Below, in pieces: positions 23,602 through 35,202 of a stretch of 64,000 nucleotides of DNA; position 1 is the first letter of the stretch; each line of letters begins with the position of its first letter. The stretch covers positions 1 through 64,000 of the forward strand of contig MU863978.1 of assembly GCA_033296885.1 (NCBI GenBank). The letters run 5' to 3'. The notes under the pieces were generated by a model that did no database searches, had not been told where the DNA came from, and saw only the letters and a list, made by a program, of their open reading frames with translations. The position numbers were made by a program, and so were the translations under genes. The stretch comes from Triangularia verruculosa (lineage: Eukaryota > Ascomycota > Sordariomycetes > Sordariales > Podosporaceae).

Positions 23602-25924
23602 CCTTTGAGCGAAACGTGGCGCGGTATGATTATTGTTTACTTACAACATACTTCTACCTTTTTTCGTTTTCAGAGGATGGGTGGTGGTTTTTGTGCTTTT
23701 GGTGGTTGGTTTTGGCAACGCGTTCGTTTTTCTCCATGGGAGCATACCTACCTAAATCAGGGGATAGTTTAATGTATGTATACATGGATACAAATACAAA
23801 ACTACAAGATATCCTACAATGTTTGTTGCTATTCGTATTCTATCATACCTAAAAACACAGCCTACACAGACAACAGAGTTGATTCTACATGAATCCATCC
23901 TCACATAGGTATGTAACCCTACACTACACAAGCTACGACGACCCGGGCAACCACCAGCTGCAAAGCAGAATGACAAAAGAAAATCAGCCAAGACGAGAGA
24001 ATCCACTGCACCGTGAATGCCGGCGACGCCGTAGTTGTGACTTGTCATGAGTAGTGGGAGGATTCTTGCTTGGCTGCTGGTTTTTTTTGTGGGCATCGTG
24101 AGAAAGAGAGGGCTTTTTCAGGTTTGTTCGGGACATCGGATCGGATGTACGGCATCTTTTTTTGTCATTTGCTCGTTGGATTGAGTAAGGGCTAAAAAAA
24201 AAAAAAAAAAAAAAGAATCGGGCTCTTCCTCCTTGGGGTTAGATTGGAGCGTTTATTTAGGGTAGGAGCTAGGGGATACACATGATAGACGAGACAATGC
24301 TGGATATGGGGGCGCGAGATAGATCTAGCCGCTTTTCCCTTTGTTTTTGTGTGCAGTGCTGCTGTTCAAAGAAGGAGGAGGGTTGTTGGGTGATGATCGT
24401 TCAGGCACGGTCAGGGACGAATGGCGGGTGGGTGGTCACGATGCTAGGTGATAATGACGGGCGGGAATATTATAAAAGAAAGAGAAGATAAGGGTCTTTT
24501 GAAGGGGGGTTTCTATTCAGGGGTAGGGGGGGGAATAAGGAAGACGATCCTTTCTTTGCTGTAGGGCTGGCTGGGTGTTTGTTTGCCAGTCTCCTTGATG
24601 AAGTACAGAATACCTCCTAGCCAGCGCCATTGCACCTCAAGCACGATAACCTTTTGATTCTAGTAAATCGTTCATCCCCCAGCTAACTTCAGTAAGTGTC
24701 TTGTATCCCGCTTTGACACCACCCTGCCCGCCCGTTCTTCCTCACCAAACCACCGTCCCACCGTCTTCAACATACAGGCGTAGACCCAGCAGACATCCCG
24801 CCCCCTCTTTATCATGATCTCATCGATCATACCGCTCTCCACCCAAGATCTGATATCCCCAGTCTCGTTGATAGATAATCCAACCTATCCTGCACCTCTC
24901 CAACAAGGCGTCGCCATTCAAGGTGGTGTGTATCACAACCCCAGAACCCCAGAACCCTTTTTCTCCCACTCACTACCTAACCCGACCGCCTGGCACCATG
25001 GCGCCCCCGGGTACACCAGACCGACCCCCATCAATCTAACTCGCACCTATTTATACCCCCCCCTTGCCCCGTTGGTAAACCAAAAGACGTCACTCCATCA
25101 CACAACCCTCCCATGCTTCATCGCACAAAGCTCGTTCGTTGTATAACTAAATGTAGGCAGCCGATCCGATTCACATCGTTTTTGTGCTACCATCACACAC
25201 CCTGGGTATATCACTTGTGTGTGTCGGTCAATGTGTGTACACACTCATCCTTGTTGGGTAGAGTAGTTAAGCCCACGGATGACTAGTTGTGTGTAGTTCT
25301 CACCATCGTTATCATGGATTATCACGGTGACTGGAGTGAAGCCAAGACGATCACCAAAGTCTCCAAGTTCAGTTACAGTTGATGTACTTCAGTCAAGTTC
25401 TTATCAAGTAATATTACTGGCATATATAGTATCCCCTCCCTCCTCCTACATACACAAGAACCTCACCACTCCCAACCAAGCAAGCGGTGGTCCCAGGACA
25501 CTCTGATCATATAATCATTAAACCCCTCCCACCCCCTCCCTTGCTACCCCTATAACTCTCAACCCTCCTAGCTGTAACAAATCCATCATCCTCCTCCACC
25601 AAAACAACACAACCAACAGACAAGGAAAAATCAACACAGAGGAGATACTTTGATAAGTACAGTCCCTAGTATCAAGGACAAGAGCGACAAAAACAACCAT
25701 CCATATCCAAGAGAAAAAAGACTTTCACATCGATTCAAAAGATCCATTTTTAACACATCGCAACAAAAGTAGATATAAAAAACTTCCCAACGTTCAGTTG
25801 CCATAGAAAAAATCCACCAGCCACCACCACCATCACCTCCTCCACCGTCCCCCCCTTAAAAAACCAAAATAACCCCCATTTGAAATACGCCAGCCAGCAG
25901 CCCATCCATTCCATCCCAATTTCA

Positions 25925-25951
25925 TCCCATCCATCCATCCATCCATCCATC
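25925..25951. repeat. (CATC)n microsatellite
   Basis: About six tandem CATC units, in the likely 3' region of the minus-strand gene ending at 26286. Confidence 0.8.
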
Positions 25952-26285
25952 CCGGTTATTTTGCCTTCCCCTTTGTTTGGTTTCATCTCCCCCCACCCTT
26001 TCAATAAGACTTCCCTCCTGATATAATCAAATACAAGTCCAATCGATCCCAAAAAAAAGAACATCGACGACCAAAAAGATTCCCAATTCATCAAACTTTG
26101 TCGAATAAAAAAAGATGATAAAACCCAACAAAAAAAGACAAAAAGCTCCAGAACCCCAAGCCACCCAGCCTGCCAGCCCTGTTATGGAAGAAATCCAAAA
26201 AAAAGAATCATAGGTTAATAATAATAGTCACATAGCAAAAAAAGAGACAAAAACAATTTCAAAAGCTTTTCAAGTTAAAGCTCTC

Positions 26286-27811
26286 TCATGAGTGGAATAA
26301 ATCCCATGCTCTTTCGCACAGCTTCAAGAACTCTTCCCTCTTCGCCCTTTGCGTATCGGGCGAGTCTCTGCCCTCGCCAAATGGTCCTGTCCTCCTGCTC
26401 GAGCTGGGAGCATGCGGCGCGGGTCTGCTTCCGTTGCCGCCCAGCGGTGGGCTGCCGTCTTCGTACTCGGCGCGGCTTCTCTTCACGGGCGCATGGCTCG
26501 GGAGGACGTTGTTGCTGTTGATGCTCCGGCTCGCGTCAGCATATTGTGGAATCCCATCATATCTCGGGTCTCTCGCATATTGTTGCTGAGGGTGCGGGTG
26601 TGGGGACGGTGGTGTTGGGGGTTGCTGCTGGTTGCCTGCGTAGTGTACTAACTTGGGAAGAAGTTCTGGTCTGCCGCCTGCCAACTCATGCTGGGCCTCC
26701 TCGGCCGACTTGTACTCTCTCGGACGGGTTGGAGTAGGCGCTGGCTGTTGTTGGGGTGGTGGGTGGTGTGGCGAAGCGAGAGGAGCACGGTTCTGGTTGG
26801 CAAAGAGCGCATGGCCGCTGGATTCAGGGTGACCGGAAAGATTCTGTCCAAACACATCGGCGATGGGTGGGAGGCGATTGTTCGTCTGTTGGGCTGGGAC
26901 GTGGTGAATGTGTGAGTTCCGAGCGAGATTCGAGGGCTGGTTGGTAATGTGTCGCGTTAGTGGGTGCGGGTTGTGTCTCCCTGTGAAAGTCTGACCCAGT
27001 GGCGCGGATTGGATCACACGCTCATTCGCAAACTGCTCGTGCGACGGCGCAACGATACTCAGACCTGGGGGAGGCCCACGCTTGCGGGCGAAGCCAGGCG
27101 TCTTTGCGGTAAACTGGCCTCCATCCTTATCGCCGGGGCCATCACCCTTGGCCGACTGCTGCTGTAACCTCTGCTCGATAATCTGTCTCTGGTGCTCCCT
27201 AACGCTCATGCTGCGCTGCAACTGCTCCTTCATGACTGGATCCTGCGTTACGAAGCCAGGTGACAGGCACGCCAAACCAACCTCCTGAATACCAAGGCCG
27301 TCTCTGGCAGTCAGGGGCCGTCCTGTGGCAGGTGAGACAATGTTTGTCGTGTTCTTGGAGAGATCGAGTTTCCTCGGCCGGTGACGCGCTGTGGGCAAAT
27401 CGGGCGATCCAGGCTCCTTCTTGACGATAATCTTGGGGCCTTCTCTGCTTCGAGATCTGTGCGCCGTGGAACAAGATTGATCAGCAACGTTGGCCCAAAT
27501 GAAACAACAGAGACCCAAGGCTGAAAAAAAAAAGGTCTTGGGCGCAACAGCTGGAAAAGGGGTTATCGGGAGGAGGACACTTACGCGCTGGGTGGAGAGG
27601 ACTTGTGAGCGGTGGGAGTGGCACCTACACCCTTTGGGCTGCCGCTACTAGTGCGTGCTGGCGCTGGCGCGTTTGGGTTCGCGGACATGGGTGGAGGAGG
27701 AGGAATGGATTGTGTAGGCCTCTGAGCACTGGGCGAGGTGGTGATATCGTTGCCAAAAGATGGCCTGTCGTGAGGAGCCGGTGAAGGGGCCATTGCAACT
27801 GCGGTGCTCAT
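26286..27811 (-). CDS. Unrecognised disordered protein
   Basis: I do not recognise this gene. Two exons, 27811-27585 and 27456-26286, give 465 residues with a 128-nt intron (27457-27584; GTAAGT donor, GCACAG acceptor). The protein is rich in Pro, Ser, Gln, Arg and His throughout, with no obvious enzyme domain, membrane segment or signal peptide. Basic and proline-directed patches (HRPRKLDLSKN, IIVKKEPGSP, TPGFARKRGPPPGL) suggest a nuclear or signalling adaptor, but that is a guess. The C-terminus ends in a helix-prone motif, AKREEFLKLCERAWDLFHS. A strong polypyrimidine acceptor (T-run then CAG, near 27520) lies inside the intron; using it would break the frame, so the downstream acceptor is preferred. 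ATG 27811 is the first in frame. Confidence 0.72.
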
Positions 27812-30800
27812 GATGAGTTGTGTAGCGGTGGCGCGTTGGAGCAATTCGTGGATTTGGGAAGCGGGTTTGGAAAAACCGATCACTCAGATTTCCCCGAAAA
27901 TTGGGGGGCAGGACCGACTGGGGGGTGAGAGAGGGCGATCCGAATGGAGGTGCGGATGGACTGACGCGAGGTGCGGCGGGAAAGGGGCGTTTGACGCCAG
28001 AGGTCGAGACCACAGCTGCGAATTGATTACTTCTGCCGGAAGAAAAAGGAGATCTGCGATTGCCTGCGATGAGAAAATTCGTATCGATGTGATTAATTGT
28101 CCACCGGAAGAAACTCGGGCGCTTCCAAGCAGGCAGATTCTGATGTCTGTCTGTGTCTGTCTGTGTCCGTCTGTGTCTGTCTGTCTGCTGTGCTGTGCTG
28201 TGCTGTGCTGTGTGCTGAGCGCTGTGCGTCGGCGTGTGCTGCACCTTCCTTTTTTTGGCAATGCAAGTCGTAAAAGGGAAAGACGACACCACCACCCAAG
28301 ACTTTTTGACGGGCGCTTGCTGGATTGGCCGCTGCTGGGATTCGCTGGACTGCTTCGGCCCAGACGTCGATAGTCGTTCCTGTACTTCCAAATCCAATTC
28401 CAACAATTCCACCTGCTTAACTTCTTCTTCTTCTCTTTTTTCCTTGTCCTTCCCTCACAAGAGGGCCGAGTCGAGTCGAGTGAGGCGCAGGTAGGCGGCC
28501 GATATATAGATGACCAAAAAGACAAGCTGTTATTGCGCCGCAAAAAACGGGCACAGGGAATTCGGTGTTGGATGACGGGGTGACCGGGGCTGGTTTGGAT
28601 GGTATTACGCCTGAGAATGCCACCCGACTGCTGAATAATAAAACAAGTAGAAGCACGTCACAAGACTGAGGCCAAAAGTGCGAGAGCAAGAGGAGAAAAT
28701 CTCGAGCAAAACAAAGTGCGATCGAGGATTATTTTGTTTTCCCTGAGACGAGAGAGAGAAATCAAGGGGGAGGGGTGTTTCTGGTTTGGCGGGGGACGGG
28801 GGGGATGGGATGGAAAGAGGATGAGGGGCTGTCTGTGAGACAGCGGCGGGATTCTTTTTAGGGGAGCACCACTTGCATGCCCGGAGCTGCGATGGTAGGG
28901 CCAGTTCTGCCAGTTGTATAAGCGGAACCGCGGAACCGGGGGTCTACTTGGTATTAAAGGGTATCAGAGGGTATGAAAGGGGACGACGCAGACACGGTGA
29001 TGCAAGTTGTGTGTGAGGTCTGTCGCTACTCCCTTGGTCACAGGTGTCAGCCAGAGCGAGCTCGATGGGCGATGACCGTCAGTGGCTCTAGTGTTTGAGA
29101 TTCGACGTCGTGGAGCACCAAGTGGAGGCCCTTGTTGGCGAGGGGCTGGGCTGGGCCTGATCGACTGGGAGCTGCCCCGAAAACTAGCCCCGTATCAAAA
29201 CTTAACTTTCTAAAGTATCTTGCCAGGTAGACAGGTCAAGAAGTAGAGACCCGTCTTGAGTTTCCTTGTTTTCCTTGTTTTATCTCAACCGCCTCCCCGC
29301 TGCTGTGCCCTGAAGATATTCTCAAAAAAACACTCAAAGTTCCTTAGGTCCCTATTCCTTCGAAGAGTACGAGTTTTTCATTATAAGCTTTGAGGTTGTT
29401 TTGGATTGAAAGTGGAGGCACCTCGCGATTGGCAGAAACACGGAGTCCACTGTTTCCTCTTTGCGGACCCCTGTCAGACTTCCCAGCAGCCATGACAGTG
29501 TCGCCTGAAACTCGTCTGTGCTGCAACGAGGGGCGCAGCTCTAATCAACCGAGAGCAACGTCCTCCCGCTTTTTTCCCCGTAGTGGTGCATCTCTAGGCT
29601 TGCAGCTATGGTCGAAAAGAATGATCATCAACAAACAAGATGGAAATAGCTTCCTAATCATCTCACTGCTCATCATCAGGATCCTTCGAACTGCGGAAGC
29701 CTACCTAACAAAAGACAGGCTGCCTGATCACTATGGGCTCAAGCCTCTTCCCAATCGGGGACCTCTGAAGACATCCGATCCTACCAAGACACGGTCCAGA
29801 GCTCGAGTTGATAAAGATGGAGGGGAGCTTCATGTGGCCGTGTGTACAGTGTATGATATCGTAGGCTATAGTGAGGTAGGCGTAATCTTCTTCCCGCCCC
29901 GGGAACCATGGAACAGGCGACCTCGGATCTCTCCCACATGGCCGCTGCGCGGAACAAAGGACACCGACTGATGATGATATGCCAGCCCACGGGCGGCCAG
30001 ATATTTGAGAGAGCCATCGCCTGCTTCAGAGATATTGGGCCGGAAGTGCTTACAAGATGCAACTATACACAATTGACTTGAGAATACGAGAGGCTGGAGG
30101 AGGGATGAGACGGCATTCGTTTCCTTTAAACTTCAGACTTTGCTGAATCAGGTCAGTCACATCACTTCCGATTCCATCACCAACCAGATGTTGGGTTTCG
30201 CTGGGTATATGTTTGGTGGCTGTAACAGCAACAGCAAGACGATGTCTCTTGAACCTCAATCACTCTCCACTCGGGTTGTAACATCTGCGTTCTGGTGGAG
30301 ACCCCTGAATGACGAGCCTTGCGGGTGGGTGTGTGGGTTCCCAAGATCGCCCATATACTGTGTGCTGTGCACTGTACAAGAACTGTGCCCCCAACACCAT
30401 TTCTTTCTCAACCTCGATGAGATTTTGGAATCTCAAGACGGTATAAAGGTCGCTCCACGACATCCCGCTCATTCGCTCCATAATGTCATCTGCCGTTCGT
30501 GTTTGCTGTCCTTGTTCTTCTAAGGGAGAATTCGTACAGCAACGGGATTTCTGTGCAACTATGTACCGCCGTCGAAAGCCTGTCCTCTCGAATTATCTAG
30601 CCTGTGCTCGCCAAGGCTGTACCAGCATGGACAGGCGGGGGATAAACGACGGGACTCGGACGTCGACCTTAAAATCTACCTTTGACAGGCTCTTCTGGTG
30701 TCGTCAATGGAAGGCGACGGGCTGGCAGTCCAAATCCATAGGCCACCACTGGCCGACGCTGCACACAAGATGTTTCTCGTCTTGTTCAACACACATCGAC

Positions 30801-32355
30801 CAATCAGCAGCCCTGCCGAGTGTGGCGGTTGGCTCTCCTGAGACAAACACCACAAACTCGGGGGATTGGGCGGTGGTGGTGCAAAGAGACAGAACGAACT
30901 GTCTAAACGAAGCTGGTGAGAAAAAAAAGCCTCAGCCTAGTTGTGGCAACTTTTCTTCTGTTGTTGTTCTCGTTCATCGTTTGGTCTTGGATGAGCTGCA
31001 TGCGATAGCCGTGTTTCATGTATGTGCCGGCCGCATGAGACGGCGCAAACCCCGGAATCCTAGGGGTCGTTCTGTTCCGGCCTTCTCGGCTGCCCAACTT
31101 CCTGATGACCCGGATCCGACACAGTCCAGGGACCGTCGGTGAGGCAGAGAAAAACACAACAGCGTCACATGGGTGGTGGTGCTTTTCAACCCCCCTGAAC
31201 AGATGTTTTCTTCCTGCCTCATACGAACAACGTCTGAAGAACCGAACACTATAAGCCGTTCCAATAAACCGTCAGCTTGTCCCACACGGAGAGACTCGCC
31301 GAGATGCAGACACGAGTAGGCCACAGCAGGCCACGCTCGTCAGGCGATCATGCTGCCATCCGCTCCTCTCGGCAGCGAAGCCATTTCTGTGTCTTTCTTT
31401 CTTTCAAGTCCAGCCTGTGAAGCGTCGAGCTGAGCGCCTCTTTGCCTTTCACTGCAACCTTACCGCGCGCGCATTCTGGAATGCATAGAAGAAAGACTGT
31501 GGAGGGTGGGATGCGTTAAGAGCCCCCTTTTCTGACGCGATCTTTCGTTCCCGAGTGTCCAATGAGGAGGGCATAAACGTATACCGTTGGAATGGTCCGT
31601 CATCCTGTTGGCTCGCGGCAGCCGCTGTCAAGCTAGAGGTGGCGTATCCCCTTTTTGACCCGTCCATGAGAAAAAGTGCCACGAGTAAGTCGAATACGAT
31701 GACTCTGACGAAAGGTTAAAAACTGGGTGATTTGCATAGAATTTTAAGGTGTGATTGTCCGCCACCGTGAAGCCGCTTTCGAGTCTCTCTGATCGACCTG
31801 CTCATGAACATTTTTCGATTCACCCGTAATTTTTGCCGTTGACTGTGCGGAAATGCGAGGTCGCGAAAATAACTCAGATGCGAGAAGGAAAATGCAGAGA
31901 ACTAGAAAAGAAAAAAAACAGATCGCCGTAACCATGGTTCGAACGCTGGCGACACCTCCCGTGTACTTGGAGTTCTCAAGAAGCATCCGAGCCAGCCATT
32001 CGCACCATTAGACCAGAGCAGGTCTTGTGGTTTCGACAAGTGCTACTGCTGTAGCTCAGTTTATAACTTTCCAAGATCGAGAAGCCTATGGTCCAGTCTG
32101 CAAGGCTGGCTACCTTGCTGAGTGTCGTTGAATTTGAGTGTGTGGTGGGGAGAGGTTGAATTCCAAGTTTGGCGGGGGACGGGTGGCGGGGACACTTTCC
32201 TGCCCCTGTCGCAGGCTCCAAAAATTTCCCAGCGCCCAATAAAATTTTCCGAATCCAACTTTCATATCGACGACGGAACCTTCCACTTCAGCCTTGTGCA
32301 TTGCAGAGAATTCGACATACCAATTTTCAGAAGACAGTAAAAACCATAACTCAAA
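27812..32355. other. Long divergent intergenic region before RPC19
   Basis: About 4.5 kb with no recognisable gene. Near 28141-28217 there is a TGTC/TGCTG microsatellite in the leader or promoter of the minus-strand gene. The remainder has mixed composition and only short, domain-free open frames. Confidence 0.6.
28141..28217. repeat. TGTC then TGCTG compound microsatellite
   Basis: TGTC/TGTG units run to about 28188 and then become TGCTG units. It lies 330-400 bases upstream of the start codon at 27811, in the likely promoter or leader. Confidence 0.85.
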
Positions 32356-32987
32356 ATGGCTGCCAGACGGGACTCGGATGTCGCCATGGATGATGCGCCC
32401 ACGTCTCACCAGCCCGAGGTCAAGGATGATACTATGGTCGACGATGAGGGAGATGACTTTGATGAGAATGAGGGGGAGGAGGAAGAAGAGGAGGTAGAGA
32501 TCCAGAGGGTTAAGCTGGTATGTGAACACATAAGCTTTAGTGTCGGAATTTGAGAACTAATGAGATTCAATCATAGCTTCCTGGGTCAACAGAAACTGCT
32601 GCATCTTTCGAGTTTGCCAACGAGGGTCACACATTAGGAAATGCGCTTAGATATGTCATCATGAGGAAGTGGGTTTAGACTATCCGGATGATTTCTTGTG
32701 AGATTTCACTAACACAGAGACCTTAGCCCTGATGTCGAGTTCTGCGCCTATGCCATCCCTCATCCATCTGAGGCCAAGATGAACGTGAGAATTCAGACTT
32801 TTGGTGAGTTTCATAATCGTCCAACCTTTCTGTTACAAAGATTCTAACGTCGTTACCAGAGGGAACGACCGCCATCGAAGCGCTGGAGAAGGGTCTCAGA
32901 GACATCCAGGAACTCTGCGATGTTGTCACGGAGAAGTTCGTGAAGGCCGCCGCTGACTTCGCGGAGAAGAAGGCTGCCACCGGCTAA
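32356..32987 (+). CDS. rpc19: RNA polymerase I and III subunit AC19 (RPAC2)
   Basis: A shared subunit of RNA polymerases I and III, the counterpart of bacterial alpha and of Rpb11; it pairs with AC40 in the nucleus. Four exons, 32356-32517, 32577-32668, 32727-32803 and 32860-32987, give 152 residues; the introns are 59, 58 and 56 nt. After an acidic N-terminus (EGEEEEEEVEI) comes the L/Rpb11 fold: FEFANEGHTLGNALRYVIM, NPDVEFCAYAIPHPSE, MNVRIQT and a C-terminal helix (IEALEKGLRDIQELCD). The family motif across exon 2/3 is restored only with the GTGGGT donor and CCTTAG acceptor. The 3' end faces NDUFA6, 193 bases away. Confidence 0.96.
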
Positions 32988-33180
32988 ATTCATTCTGCTT
33001 GATTTCTATACAAAGGATAAACTAGGATACCGGCGTTTTGGGCGTGCTCTGGGCTGGGACATGCATAGGTAGAGGGGTACTTTATCATGGGCAGGTGTGC
33101 AAAACAGCTGCTTGTTTTTAAGGAATTTCGGCATTGCTCTTTATATACATCAAAAACAGAGGGTATGATATGCACCCATT

Positions 33181-33861
33181 CTAGTTGCGGCCCTAGATTT
33201 GACAGTGAGCAAATGTGGTAGTCGTTGTAAGAGTACAGGGAAGACTTACCTCCAGGAAACCGGAAACGAAGTTTGATGGCAGGATCTTCTCGCCTCTGAA
33301 GTTCTCCTCCTTGAAGTAGTTCATCATGTGTGTGGTTTGACGCCAGAAGTTCATAGTTTCCTGCAACACCACAGATATCAGCTTGAGTTCTTCCCAGACC
33401 AACACCCCAGTCGTTTCCCATTGCCCTGCTGTTCCACAAACCCCCTATTGTTCCCAATACCCCATAATCGAATCGGCTTACTTGGTAGTCGGCATTGTTC
33501 TGGAGAAGGAGCATATCGACAACGGGGAGCTTGTTGACAAATCTGTGGCGCTCGAACTCCTGTCTGATACGGGTGCGGATGGCGGAGACGGGCTGGGGGA
33601 CCGAATACATGGTCTGGATCTCAGGCGCCTAGCAATTCCCCAACGTCAGCATATTTCCCTCCTCCCTCCATAACCTCAGAGTCCAACATACCGCCCGGAT
33701 CCAGTCCCGGTAGGCCTTGAGCACTCTGCTTCTCGCGTCGGCCCAATTGGCCGCTGTTCCCCTCGTTAGTCCGCTGCTTTGCCCCTTTATTCTAACATTT
33801 TTTTAAAAAAAAACTCACATTGCCGCGTGGTAACAGCGAATTGGGTAGGTGAGATGGCCAT
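33181..33861 (-). CDS. NDUFA6: NADH dehydrogenase (complex I) LYR accessory subunit NDUFA6/B14
   Basis: A LYR-family accessory subunit of mitochondrial complex I, sitting at the matrix arm with acyl carrier protein. Five exons (33861-33819, 33753-33692, 33628-33482, 33360-33250, 33192-33181) give 124 residues; the last exon is only 12 nt (Gly-Arg-Asn-stop). Introns are 65, 63, 121 and 57 nt. The LYR-type motif reads SRVLKAYRDWIRAAPEIQ, followed by VSAIRTRIRQEFERHRFV, VVDMLLLQNNADYQ and ETMNFWRQTTHMMNYF. The size agrees with the Neurospora 14.8-kDa subunit. It shares a 366-base divergent promoter with BUD31. Confidence 0.92.
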
Positions 33862-34227
33862 GGCGCCCGAGGTTGTCGTCGTCGGTACGGTTTCTGGTCG
33901 GGGTTTCTTGATGTTGCTCTCCCACCTCGCAATCAACTGGCCTTGGATTGGCGGCAGCGCTCGCTGCGGAAGCTTTGACCACCTTCCGCCCACTTTAACC
34001 CCTGCACCCCACTGCGTCAGCGCATGTGCTGCTTAGTCATCCAAGTATATCAAGCTGCCTTCAGCACATTCGCGACTGACAACTTTCCAGCCGCCCCACC
34101 ATCGACCATTACAGTCCCCAACCCAAACAAAACATCACCACCACTCTGCGATCTTTCGACAGTTTCACACCTACCAACCCACCACCTCAAAATCTCTTAC
34201 AACACTCCACAAACAGCAGCCCACAAA
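33862..34227. promoter_or_regulatory. Divergent promoter of NDUFA6 and BUD31
   Basis: 366 bases between two start codons. The BUD31 side is a C/A-rich leader. No specific site was assigned. Confidence 0.55.
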
Positions 34228-34677
34228 ATGCCCCCCATCCGCCCCTCCTCCAAACGCAAACCCCCTCCCGACGGCTTCTCCGACATCGAAGAGGACCTCC
34301 TCATCTTCTCCAACAAGATGAAGGACGCGCAAAACGCCCCCTCGGACAACATCCCCAAGCACCAGGCCCAGTGGCCCATCTTCCAGATTTCGCACCAGCG
34401 CTCCCGCTACATCTACGAGCTCTACTACGAGAAGGAGGCCATCTCCAGGCAGCTCTACGACTGGCTGCTCAAGAACAACTACGCCGACGCCGCCCTGATC
34501 GCCAAGTGGAAGAAGCAAGGCTACGAAAAGCTGTGCTGCCTGCGGTGCATCCAGACAAAGGAGACGAATTTCAACTCGACGTGCGTGTGCAGGGTGCCGA
34601 GGGCGCAGATGAAGGGGGAGGATAGGGAGGTGCAGTGCGTTAGCTGCGGGTGTAGGGGGTGTGCGTCGACTGATTAA
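34228..34677 (+). CDS. bud31: Spliceosome protein Bud31/G10 (Cwc14)
   Basis: A component of the activated spliceosome (NTC-related group) that helps hold the catalytic RNA core. Intronless, 149 residues, close to the yeast and human lengths. Conserved blocks are the N-terminal MPPIRPSSKRKPPPDGF, the central YIYELYYEKEAISRQLYDWLL and a cysteine-rich zinc-binding C-terminus (CCLRCIQ, CVCRVP, CVSCGCRGCAS). ATG 34228 is chosen because the conserved family start is there; the longer upstream frame is leader. The coding strand is C-rich up to about 34560 and then turns G-rich. Confidence 0.96.
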   Translation: MPPIRPSSKRKPPPDGFSDIEEDLLIFSNKMKDAQNAPSDNIPKHQAQWPIFQISHQRSRYIYELYYEKEAISRQLYDWLLKNNYADAALIAKWKKQGYEKLCCLRCIQTKETNFNSTCVCRVPRAQMKGEDREVQCVSCGCRGCASTD

Positions 34678-35202
34678 GAGAAGGGTGACCAGAGGGGGTC
34701 AAGAGCCTTGGGAATGACGGGAAATGAAAATGATAAGCAGAACGGCAAGGTCAAGAAAGGAGAAGCATTTCGAGCCGCGATGAGAGAACGGGTGCTTGAG
34801 GAAAACAGCAGGGGGAAAGCATCTTGAGGCGGGAAGTGCGGTTTTCTGGATGAAAGATGATACCGAACTTTCATACCGTTTCATCACACATGGTGGCATC
34901 ATACTGGCGTTTTTTTGTTGAAAATCCAAGATTGTAAGAACCCTCCACATGCACATTACTTTCTTGATGTTTGGTGTTGGAAGCTCACCAAATTCGGCCA
35001 GGAAATATCCATAGCAGCATAGAGGCGAACATTGGGTTATTTGGAAATCGCAGATATAACGAGACCTGTCAACATTACATTATTATTCATCAGTGAGTCT
35101 ACCTGCTATGCCTGATCTATGCGGGTATCGTAATGTATCGTATCTCTCCTCAAATATGACTGCTGCCCTCGTCAGATAACTGGAAGTTTCATGATCAGAA
35201 GG
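34678..35202. other. Convergent intergenic region BUD31 / ZNF511-like gene
   Basis: 525 bases between two 3' ends; no gene visible. Presumably the two 3' untranslated regions. Confidence 0.6.

Larger units (their letters stand above)
22648..26285. other. Long convergent intergenic region rich in homopolymers
   Basis: About 3.6 kb between two 3' ends, with no recognisable gene. It contains A runs of about 18-20 bases near 22769 and 24195, T runs near 23010 and 23036, a (TA)n tract near 23580, a (TGT)n tract near 23468, three copies of GGGGAGATGTGA (23400-23411, 23433-23444, 23449-23460) and a CATC/CCAT tract near 25925. The sequence is T/G-rich left of about 24.5 kb and C/A-rich to the right, as expected if both neighbours have long 3' untranslated regions. 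Confidence 0.6.

Noticed and set aside
24814..25146. 110-codon plus-strand frame in the convergent gap
   Set aside because: Pro/Thr/His-rich translation of C-rich non-coding sequence; no homology recognised and no splice partners.
32050..32062. TAGCTCAGT, resembling a tRNA A box
   Set aside because: No GG of the D loop, no B box (GGTTCGAATCC type) at the right distance and no acceptor stem.
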